Shown here piece after piece: positions 1 through 5,138 of a DNA stretch of 5,809 bases (the first letter of the stretch is position 1; every line of letters starts with the position of its first letter). The stretch is from JALUUH01 sp964636675 (GTDB lineage: Bacteria; Pseudomonadota; Gammaproteobacteria; S012-40). The position numbers and the translations under genes are program-made. The stretch spans positions 1 through 5,809 of the forward strand of contig CAZWUO010000212.1 of the NCBI GenBank assembly GCA_964636675.1, read 5' to 3'. Below the pieces are notes generated by a model. The model saw only the letters and a list, made by a program, of their open reading frames with translations. It made no database searches and was not told the DNA's origin.

Positions 1-434
1 TTTTGTCGTTTTGACATAATGCTAAGTCCATCATTCTGAAAAAACTTAGCTTAAGTGGTTAATTGATAAATTGGAATGCTGTGGTTTGTTTGGCGCTTAC
101 TATCTTACCACCAGTGCCGTTATTGAATAATGTGTTCGATCAATTAAATGTGAACTATGCCCTCAGCGGAATGAGAGATTTATTGCATCGCGAAGGTTAC
201 GCCTACAAAAAACCTAAGTTGGTACTAGAAAATGTTGGGCCGTAAATATTTCTATGCAAAAGAAATCATTGTTATTTTGGATAACGCTAAATATCGCTAT
301 TCTCAAGAAGTGAAAGAGGTCATCGAAAAAAGTTAGAGATTAAAGCTGGTTTACTTGCCCACCTATTCTCCAGAACTCAATTTGATCGAACGTGTGTGGC
401 GATTTTTTAAGAAAAAAGTGCTCTACAATAAATA

Positions 435-458
435 CACCCGTGGCGTTATAGATTTAGG
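435..458 (+). repeat. MITE left terminal inverted repeat
   Basis: The repeat begins CACCCGTGGCGTTATAGATT and is followed by TAGG. It is the inverted partner of 569-592, with one mismatch at the outermost base. A TA target dinucleotide precedes it at 433-434. Confidence 0.9.
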
Positions 459-568
459 CCTTATTACACGCCCTATTCCTTCCATGACTTCGTTGAAATT
501 CCTTGCAATAGACCGGCTATTACGCGTCATTTCGCCTCGTCATGAAAGGAATATGACGTACACTAAAA

Positions 569-592
569 CCTAAATCTATAACGCCACGGGTA
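569..592 (-). repeat. MITE right terminal inverted repeat
   Basis: Read on the minus strand from 592 it is TACCCGTGGCGTTATAGATT followed by TAGG. It pairs with 435-458. Together with the outside TA (593-594), its first 20 bases in the minus-strand sense (TATACCCGTGGCGTTATAGA) are identical to the solitary copy at 4037-4056. Confidence 0.9.
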
Positions 593-715
593 TATTATGC
601 AAATTTGAAGCATTTTAGAAAAGCGACTATAAAGTTTTTTAGAAACTTTGATCACTATGTGGATGAAATGGAATCGCTGTTAGGCGGTGGCTTTGAAGGT
701 TTCAGTTACACCTAA

Positions 716-734
716 GTCCTAAATGCTACGGGTA
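716..734 (-). repeat. IS630 element right terminal repeat
   Basis: On the minus strand the end reads TACCCGTAGCATTTAGGAC, lying between the transposase stop and a TA dinucleotide (735-736). It resembles but is not identical to the MITE ends (TACCCGTGGCGTTATAG...), which shows two related but distinct terminal types in one locus. Confidence 0.7.
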
Positions 735-736
735 TA

Positions 737-916
737 TTACCTGGTTTTTTAGCATTTGCAGGTAGTGCAGCAAGTTATTATAACCTAAAACGAGGAGGCT
801 GGATTATGATTATAAGCGGAATTCTCGGAAATTTTAGTTACGGGACTTCTCCAGCGGCGCTTATACATATCGGTCATATTATAATGGGTATATTGGCAAT
901 TTATTATTCCAAAAAA
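737..916 (+). pseudogene. C-terminal remnant of a small hydrophobic membrane protein
   Basis: Frame 2 is open from the IS630 boundary and encodes LPGFLAFAGSAASYYNLKRG, then GWIMIISGILGNFSYG and HIGHIIMGILAIYYSKK. The pattern is a hydrophobic segment, a short basic turn (NLKRGGW), then two more hydrophobic segments ending in a basic tail. This resembles small multi-pass membrane proteins of the DUF4064-like type, whose C-termini often read ...GILAI...SKK. That resemblance is by eye and weak. The N-terminal part is missing because the IS630 element inserted at the TA at 735-736. On the right, the frame runs on to a stop at 1049-1051, but from about 916 it is antisense to an IS4 transposase, so that extension is not native. 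An AGGAGG at 793-798 lies 7 bases before ATG 806 and could act as an accidental start site. Confidence 0.55.
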
Positions 917-1280
917 TCTGCTTCAGGTTACGAATACAATTATACGAAATTAAATGCATCAATATTTCTTTTTCTACCATGTCGGGGGTATATATCCATC
1001 CCCATCGTTGTTTTGATATCAAAGAAATTTAATTCAACTTCCCATCGCTGAAAATAAAGATCAATAATTTCATTGGCAGGATACTTTGTTTCATCCAGTA
1101 ATGTTGTAACAATATAAAAACCTGTTGTCCTGCAGCCTGGTTGATGAACCGTTACTTGAAAATTTGTCTCATGGTTAATGCGTCTGACATTGACTGCCAA
1201 TCGTCTACGCTGTAGCTAGACTTTTATTTCTGGGGTTTTTCCATTGTTATCAACAAGTCGTTATCATCCAATGCTTTCAG
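915..1280 (-). pseudogene. IS4-family transposase fragment, frameshifted
   Basis: Read right to left, the fragment begins LKALDDNDLLIT...EKPQK, has an in-frame TAA just after EKPQK (about 1231), and continues KSSYSVDDWQSMSDALTMRQ in the same frame. It shifts near 1158 into FQVTVHQPGCRTTGFYIVTT and DLYFQRWEVELNFFDIKTTM. It shifts again near 970-980 into DMVEKEILMHLISYNCIRNL, where homology fades near 915. The IS4 signature Y-x2-R-x3-E-x6-K is intact in LYFQRWEVELNFFDIK, so the last catalytic Glu is present. Only about 120 codons of a family usually above 400 remain. The N-terminal portion with the first two catalytic Asp residues and the C-terminal end are both missing. No terminal repeats were found. 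It is inactive and marks an old insertion followed by deletion. Confidence 0.85.
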
Positions 1281-1382
1281 CGACGCGGAACAGTGAGCTA
1301 TTCCAAGGAGCAACAACGCAGAGATACGCCCCGCAAGCCGCAAGCGTGTAATTCGGCTCGTAGCGGGACTCACCGCCAGGAT
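1280..1382. repeat. GC-rich non-coding segment, possible dispersed repeat
   Basis: This stretch is visibly richer in G+C than its surroundings and starts where the IS4 homology stops. It contains a tandem CCGCAAG CCGCAAG (around 1336-1350). On the minus strand it has phrases such as GCGTTGTTGCTCCTTGGAAT, which resemble short dispersed intergenic repeats in some gammaproteobacteria; that comparison is from memory and unverified. No convincing open frame, tRNA cloverleaf or strong hairpin was seen. Only one copy is in this window, so repeat status is inference. Bases 1383-1462, between it and the terminator, show nothing recognisable. Confidence 0.3.
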
Positions 1383-1462
1383 GAAAGATTGATTCAGTCG
1401 TTAACTCTGGCATTTCAGTGATTTATGTCACGAGATTAGCGGTCAACTGCGGATTCTAGGAT

Positions 1463-1492
1463 AAAAAAAGGGAAGACCCACTAAGATCTCCC
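1463..1492 (-). terminator. Rho-independent terminator of the secreted-protein gene
   Basis: On the minus strand the sequence reads GGGAGA, a ten-base loop, TCTTCCC, then seven T residues (1469-1463). The stem has one bulged base. It lies about 55 bases past the stop codon of the gene at 2288-1548 and has the right orientation for it. The reverse orientation has a weaker downstream T-run, so it serves the minus strand. Confidence 0.7.
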
Positions 1493-1547
1493 CTCTGCAA
1501 AAAAGACTTAACCTAAAGTCACAATTTGCTACACGCTAAACAGCAAG

Positions 1548-2288
1548 CTACTGCTCATCATTCATATTAAACTGCAATTGAACATGTTGATCATGACCGG
1601 CGAATATGCTGATCAGCGACGGCGTACCACCATAAACTTGATGATCTGAATGATAAATCAAGTCCAGTGATTTGACAGTTTCTCGAATATTAAAAGGCAA
1701 GATGCGTTTCATCGTTGCGTTGCCTCTGTGATCGGTTGCAAGCACATTTGGGATGCCGGCAAAAGGTCCTGGGGGTCCTGGCATCTTGTTAAACTGCCAA
1801 ACAGTATAAAGACTATTAGGCAACAGCCCTCTGACCCGCATAAAAACTTTCGACGTGCCATTCGGAAGAATTCTAAATTTGAGCGTAGATTCGCCAACAT
1901 CAATCCAGTCACCATAGGTGATTGGATTCGGCGCTCCAGGATAGACCAGGCCGCGCATAAGATTATCCGCACTGATAGACTCATCAATGACTACGGGAGC
2001 AGGCCCATTAGTCAAGTACAAAGTGGGAACTTCTCTCAATGGTACCGAGGCTGAATCATCCGCCGGTATATTATAAAGGACAGCGTCTTCGTCGGTCTCG
2101 CCAAGTACGGGCAGGCTAAAGCCGGTTGCGCTGTTTTCATCCACAATCTGTACACCGTGAACCAAAGATTTGCCTGGAACAACTCCTCTGCTATTATCAT
2201 GATGGTAGTTGTTAGCGTGTACCAAACTCGTCATCGAGAATACAACTAAAATAGTAGTTATTAAATTTACGCGCCCAAATTTATTCAT
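1548..2288 (-). CDS. Exported protein of unknown function, cysteine-free
   Basis: The product is 246 residues. The N-terminus has a basic start (MNKFGR), a hydrophobic core (about residues 8-23) and a likely signal-peptidase I site after VHA25, so the mature protein should be periplasmic or secreted. No lipobox is present. The mature chain has no cysteine. Residues 26-120 are a variable, Pro/Asp-rich region. Residues 121-242 look like a compact beta-rich domain with distinctive stretches: KVFMRVRGLLPNSLYTVW (147-164), ATDHRGNATMKRILPFNI, and LDLIYHSDHQVYGGTP (208-223) followed by FAGHDQHVQLQF. I recall similar phrases in uncharacterised exported bacterial proteins but cannot name a family. 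The clustered His/Asp residues could bind a metal; this is only a suggestion. The ATG at 2288 is favoured by AAGGAAAA (2302-2295) 6 bases upstream. A possible -10 TATAAT lies at 2315-2310 without a good -35. The gene stands alone and is followed by a terminator at 1492-1463. Confidence 0.85.
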   Translation of the reverse strand: MNKFGRVNLITTILVVFSMTSLVHANNYHHDNSRGVVPGKSLVHGVQIVDENSATGFSLPVLGETDEDAVLYNIPADDSASVPLREVPTLYLTNGPAPVVIDESISADNLMRGLVYPGAPNPITYGDWIDVGESTLKFRILPNGTSKVFMRVRGLLPNSLYTVWQFNKMPGPPGPFAGIPNVLATDHRGNATMKRILPFNIRETVKSLDLIYHSDHQVYGGTPSLISIFAGHDQHVQLQFNMNDEQ

Positions 2289-2592
2289 TTGTAGTTTTCC
2301 TTATTTCAAATTATAAACATATAGACATAGCCAATGTGCTTCGCACCAACTGAAATTGCTATCAATATCGGATCATTAGCCCCCATTCCCGAGAAGCCAT
2401 AAAATCAACATTGGGGAACACGGTAGAGATCAAAATCCTATCGACTCAGATAGCCTAAACCGAACCCGCTTACAATTAGCTTACTTTAGTAAATACATAC
2501 CTATAGGTATTAAATGGATGTCAACTGACTCCGAGGAGGCTGTTGAGAGTGAAGGTTGGTAAGAGGGAAAGTCCGATACGCGCTTGAGCAGA
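2289..2592. other. Gene-free region upstream of the secreted-protein gene
   Basis: No supported coding frame is present. The part next to 2289 holds the ribosome binding site and a possible -10 box for the minus-strand gene. A 14 bp perfect palindrome, ATACCTATAGGTAT, lies at 2497-2510, just after a short dyad TTACT-TT-AGTAA (2481-2492). Beyond 2511 the sequence may be very degraded transposon, since a second IS4 relic begins near 2593, but no homology could be read there. Confidence 0.4.
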
Positions 2593-2890
2593 TTTCAGAT
2601 GGAAATCAATTTTACCAATAATTTTAAGCGAGCAGCTAAGACTATTGCCAATATTTATAACGCGCGTTGGGGCGTTGAGCTTTTTTCAAATGCATTAGGC
2701 AGAACTTGAAAATTAAAACCTTTATCGGTATCAACAAGGGCTCTGTCATGCCCCAGGTTTGGATTAGAATGTGCGTTTATCTGCTTCTGACATTCTTAAA
2801 ATTTCAGTCAGAGCTAAAAAAATATGCAGCAAATACTTCGTTTATTAGCAGCTCAACCTCTTTGAAAAACTTGACCTGATGGCCTAGTCA
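2593..2890 (+). pseudogene. Second IS4-type transposase fragment (different subgroup)
   Basis: The frame-1 reading NFTNNFKRAAKTIANIYNAR then WGVELFF is followed by a one-base shift near 2685-2688 into frame 3: KCIRQNLKIKTFIGINKGSV, MPQVWIRMCVYLLLTFLKF. Two further shifts are needed to read MQQILRLLA and then QLNLFEKLDLMA near 2822-2886. This is the C-terminal part of IS4-family transposases of the DUF4372-associated kind, with the characteristic TNNF, YxxRWxVELFFK, IK-F-G, and LFEK-L blocks. The third catalytic Glu is present in VELFF; the YREK lysine is Arg here. The upstream catalytic domain and left end are absent. It is oriented opposite to the relic at 915-1280 and differs in sequence, so it is a separate insertion. 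It is non-functional. Confidence 0.82.
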
Positions 2891-2950
2891 GCAAAGTGAC
2901 CTTATATGCGATAAATTATTCAATATAAATCATAAGGTTTTGTTGTAAAA

Positions 2951-2970
2951 CTTAACGGGATGGCAGTGAT
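2951..2970. repeat. Possible right end of the second IS4 relic
   Basis: The bases CTTAACGGGATGGCAGTG follow the transposase fragment by about 60-70 bases and have the look of an IS4-type terminal repeat (outward-facing CACTGCC-ATCCCG). No matching left end is visible in the window, so this is a tentative boundary only. Confidence 0.3.
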
Positions 2971-3146
2971 GTAAATAGAATGTTTTTGATTATAGTTTTT
3001 TATTATTAAGCGATTAGAAGACGTTTGTAAACGCGGTTCTCATGAGTTATTATCGCAGCAGAAAAGGCGCTTTATCTTAAGGAAAAATTCTTACGGATAT
3101 CCAAAAATTGTCATCACAAGCAACAAAAATTTTATAGGATCTTCCC

Positions 3147-4034
3147 ATGGAAAGCCATTCCGCGCTACAGATACTTTTTCCAATATTGGTCATTGTCGTT
3201 ATGTTTGGCCTAGGGCTAGGCCTCACTATTACTGATTTCAAGCGTGTGGCCCTCTATCCAAAAGCCTCTATCGTTGGACTTACCAGTCAGCTTATTTTTT
3301 TGCCACTCATCGCTTTATTATTGATAAATATATTTAGTTTAAAACCGCAACTTGCTGTTGGATTTATTATTCTTGCATCAGTTCCTGGTGGGATCATTTC
3401 TAATGTACTTACGTTGCTATTAAAAGGTGATGTCGCCTTATCCGTTACGTTAACCGCACTATCAAGTGTTATAGCCGTTGTTTCTACGCCCTTTTGGGTT
3501 GCTCTGGCCCTTAGTTATTTCATTCACAGTAACGAACCTGTTGCTATTTCTGCTATGCAGTTAATCTTTCCATTGGCGGTGTTAACGCTCGCCCCTCTTG
3601 GTTTGGGATTATTTGTTCGCAATCGATGGCCCACCATAGTTGATCGTTGCCAAACTGCGATTAGAATGGGTTCCAGCATTTTTATTATTATTGGCATCCT
3701 GGCTTTTTTGGTTGGCCAAAAAGAGAACCTAGCGGATTCTCTCGTTCAAGCCGGATTGGTTGCTGCCACGTTGTGTGTTTCTGCTACTTTACTTGGCTAT
3801 GCTTTAGCGCGTCTTTTTAATTTGGGCAGATCTATGCAGGGCACTATTGCTGTCGAGACAGGCATTCAGAATATTCCACTCGCGATGACGATTGCAGTGA
3901 CTATATTAGGACATAATCCGCTTTTTGCGATGGCTCCTGCGGCTTATGGTCTAATTACCGTAAGCCTGATGAGTGTCGTTATGGTGGGTGTTTTTGCGCG
4001 TTGGCCAATCTTCCGGTTTTCGGCTGATGAATGA
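3147..4034 (+). CDS. BASS-family (bile acid:sodium symporter-like) transporter
   Basis: The product is a 295-residue, very hydrophobic inner-membrane protein with about nine to ten membrane segments, the usual length for bacterial BASS transporters, which couple uptake of organic anions to sodium. Family hallmarks are present in order: Q48 in the segment TSQLIFLPL; PGGIISN at 80-86; KGDVALSVTLT at 93-103; TP at 114-115; and ETGIQN with E237 and Q241. By comparison with the Neisseria ASBT structure, S85, N86, T103, E237 and Q241 align with sodium ligands, while the Ser next to the Thr ligand is Ala104 here. The substrate cannot be told from sequence; bacterial relatives carry pantoate, taurocholate or other carboxylates. 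ATG 3147 is preceded by an AGGA at 3136-3139 in TATAGGATCTTCCC. It sits alone between transposon debris and the CHRD gene. The frame is fully intact despite the decayed surroundings, implying it is maintained. Confidence 0.92.
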   Translation: MESHSALQILFPILVIVVMFGLGLGLTITDFKRVALYPKASIVGLTSQLIFLPLIALLLINIFSLKPQLAVGFIILASVPGGIISNVLTLLLKGDVALSVTLTALSSVIAVVSTPFWVALALSYFIHSNEPVAISAMQLIFPLAVLTLAPLGLGLFVRNRWPTIVDRCQTAIRMGSSIFIIIGILAFLVGQKENLADSLVQAGLVAATLCVSATLLGYALARLFNLGRSMQGTIAVETGIQNIPLAMTIAVTILGHNPLFAMAPAAYGLITVSLMSVVMVGVFARWPIFRFSADE

Positions 4035-4036
4035 AA

Positions 4037-4056
4037 TATACCCGTGGCGTTATAGA
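4037..4056 (+). repeat. Solitary MITE/IS630-type terminal repeat
   Basis: TATACCCGTGGCGTTATAGA begins two bases after the symporter stop codon. It is identical over 20 bases to the MITE right end plus its TA (594-575, minus sense), after which the sequences diverge. No inverted partner was found downstream to 5809, so it is a solo end or the stub of a deleted copy. Confidence 0.8.
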
Positions 4057-4285
4057 GTAGAAAAGCCGCTCATTATGTAAGAGTATTTTGCCAATCTTCT
4101 GCATTTTATTGTAATCCACAGATCCCGGTTCAAAAATCTTGTATTACAGCATCATAGAAAATTAAGTTATTTTAATTGAAACATTCTGTTATCCCTGAAA
4201 TTAATCGTGCAAAAAATAAATCATCATCGAGTGAAAATAAAAATCATTGATGTAAGCTTAAAGTGACCTCCAATCCAGATAATGA

Positions 4286-4320
4286 TATCTCCTATTAACC
4301 AACTTAAATACCTGGAGATA
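4286..4320 (+). promoter_or_regulatory. Possible RBS-sequestering hairpin before the CHRD gene
   Basis: TATCTCC (4286-4292) is the exact complement of GGAGATA (4314-4320), and GGAG (4314-4317) is the ribosome binding site 7 bases before ATG 4325. The loop is 21 bases and AT-rich. A further short anti-SD match, CTCCA at 4268-4272, can pair with TGGAG at 4313-4317. The pairing is seen; a regulatory role is inference. Confidence 0.4.
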
Positions 4321-4324
4321 ATTT

Positions 4325-4975
4325 ATGCTTAAATCCCGTAAACAATCCTTACTTGTCTGTGCATTTCTATGCTGTAGCGTGGCTGCAGGAACAGCGACGG
4401 CGAGTGAGGTTTTCAGCGCTAAAATGAGTGGTGATGGCATGATCTTGATGTCAAAGTTACCAATATTTAATCCGGATGTTCCGGGTCAAGTGATAGGTTT
4501 TTCCGATTATCAATCGAGTATTCCCACGGGTGGTAGTGGCAAGCTTGACCTGAAATTTACGCGAGCCGGAGGATTAAAATATAAAGTCACTGTTGCGCAG
4601 AAAAATTTGTGGCTTAATTCCGACGGCACACCGGGTACAGTGGGGGTAATACATATTCACTTAGGTAAAAAAGGTTCATACGGGCCGGTAATGTTCCAGC
4701 TTTTTAGCATTACGAATGATGGTGTTTTCCCGGCTAATGGTGAATTTTCTGGTATGCTGATGGCTGATGACTTGTTTACCAGACCATTTACTTATGGCCC
4801 AATTCGGCCAGCGTCTCTTGCCGAATACGGAATAAGAACCATGGAGGATGCGATTAACGCAATCCGCAGTGGCAATGCCCATGTAAATGTTCACACGGCC
4901 AAGCATTGGCCTGGAGAAATTGCAGGTAATATTGAGATGGTCAAGCATAAACATAGACCTCATCACAAACATTAA
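4325..4975 (+). CDS. CHRD-domain exported protein
   Basis: The product is 216 residues. It has a basic N-terminus (MLKSRKQ), a hydrophobic core (9-22), and a likely signal-peptidase I site after ATA26, so the mature protein begins SEVFSAKMSG. The rest fits a CHRD domain (named for chordin; an extracellular beta fold of unknown biochemical role in bacteria). Diagnostic blocks are VIHIHLGKKGSYGPVM (108-123, the H-x-H-x-G-x5-GPV type motif) and HVNVHT...WPGEIAGNI (186-203, matching the closing Y/H-VNVHT--HPGGEIRG block). The C-terminus is a basic His-rich tail, KHKHRPHHKH (207-216), seven residues past the domain, which could bind metal ions. The start is set by GGAG at 4314-4317. No clear terminator follows; a dyad without a T-run lies at 5054-5098. 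The gene stands alone and converges on the BTAD gene. Function beyond export is unknown. Confidence 0.88.
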   Translation: MLKSRKQSLLVCAFLCCSVAAGTATASEVFSAKMSGDGMILMSKLPIFNPDVPGQVIGFSDYQSSIPTGGSGKLDLKFTRAGGLKYKVTVAQKNLWLNSDGTPGTVGVIHIHLGKKGSYGPVMFQLFSITNDGVFPANGEFSGMLMADDLFTRPFTYGPIRPASLAEYGIRTMEDAINAIRSGNAHVNVHTAKHWPGEIAGNIEMVKHKHRPHHKH

Positions 4976-5053
4976 TAAAAAAAGTATTTAAAATTGCTAT
5001 AGAACCGAGCTTGAAGAGAGGGGTTATGTTACGGATAAGCGCGTAATAATTTT

Positions 5054-5098
5054 TGATTGCACTGCGAGTTTCGTTTATACAAACGACAGTGAAAATCA
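5054..5098. repeat. Interrupted inverted repeat between convergent genes
   Basis: Three nested arms pair: TGATT/AATCA (5054-5058 with 5094-5098), CACTG/CAGTG (5060-5064 with 5087-5091) and TCGTTT/AAACGA (5071-5076 with 5081-5086), around an ATAC loop. The left side carries an extra six bases (5065-5070). It lacks a T-run on either side, so it is not a standard intrinsic terminator. Its place between the ends of two convergent genes suits a bidirectional transcript-end structure, which is inference. Confidence 0.45.
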
Positions 5099-5138
5099 CA
5101 ATGTTATTGCGTGCTCATTCTAGTCATTTTTTTTCGCA

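Larger units (their letters stand above)
435..592. mobile_element. 158 bp MITE inserted in the IS630 transposase relic
   Basis: This short non-coding element is bounded by 24 bp inverted repeats (435-458 and 569-592) that match at 23 of 24 positions; only the outermost base differs (C versus T). It is flanked by a TA target duplication (433-434 and 593-594). Deleting the element with one TA joins AAT AAA TA to TTATGC and restores the transposase reading ...LYNKYYANLKHFRK..., which fits the IS630 family consensus. That fixes both boundaries at base level. The interior (459-568) contains no recognisable gene. Its ends share the TACCCGT-GC-TT core with the IS630 end at 716-734, so a related IS630-type transposase probably mobilised it. 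That last point is inference. Confidence 0.88.
50..715 (+). pseudogene. IS630-family transposase pseudogene, multiply disrupted
   Basis: Pieces of one transposase lie in successive frames. Frame 2 (50-127) ends in YYLTTSAVIE. The reading then shifts near 122-130 into frame 3, giving the helix-turn-helix stretch LSGMRDLLHREGYAYKKPKL (to about 225). The sequence next jumps to the catalytic core in frame 1 (from about 232), VILDNAKYRYSQ, where D at 280-282 matches the second catalytic Asp. TYSPELNLIERVW (from 358) contains the third catalytic acid, Glu. The middle of the protein, roughly 120-130 residues by comparison with the family and including the first catalytic Asp, is missing, so an internal deletion near 230-240 is inferred. 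An in-frame TAG lies at 334. A MITE interrupts the gene after YNKY, and the C-terminal end (frame 2, 593-715) resumes as YANLKHFRKATIKFFRN and ends in a stop at 713. It cannot encode an active transposase. Confidence 0.88.
1..734 (+). mobile_element. Decayed IS630-family insertion sequence, right-hand part
   Basis: The segment carries fragments of an IS630/Tc1-like DDE transposase followed directly by a terminal repeat. The right end is seen at 716-734, just after the transposase stop codon (713-715). Read inward from the end it is TACCCGTAGCATTTAGGACT, with a TA dinucleotide outside it (735-736), as expected for this TA-targeting family. The left end lies outside the window or has been lost. 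The element is inactive: its transposase is frameshifted, internally deleted, carries a stop codon and is interrupted by a smaller element at 435-592. Its insertion truncated the membrane-protein gene that resumes at 737. The right boundary is well supported; the first 50 bases are assigned by continuity only. Confidence 0.8.

Noticed and set aside
355..573. Open frame of 72 codons
   Set aside because: Its first part is the IS630 catalytic fragment and the rest is read-through into the MITE; not a separate gene.
917..1051. C-terminal extension of the membrane-protein frame
   Set aside because: It is antisense to the IS4 transposase fragment, so the codons are not native to that protein.
1310..1385. 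GC-rich stretch considered as a tRNA or structured RNA
   Set aside because: No acceptor stem, anticodon arm or T-arm could be laid out, and no strong helix was found.
1709..2054. Open frames on both strands inside the secreted-protein gene
   Set aside because: Both overlap the well-supported 246-residue gene in other frames and have no recognisable domain.
785..2541. Shared CGAGGAGGCTG at 791-801 and near 2531-2541
   Set aside because: An 11-base match with unrelated flanks; likely coincidence.
4258..4440. 60-codon minus-strand frame over the CHRD gene start
   Set aside because: It overlaps the signal-peptide coding region and lacks a ribosome binding site or family resemblance.
4676..4972. 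98-codon minus-strand frame within the CHRD gene
   Set aside because: Antisense shadow of the CHRD domain; no own start signals.
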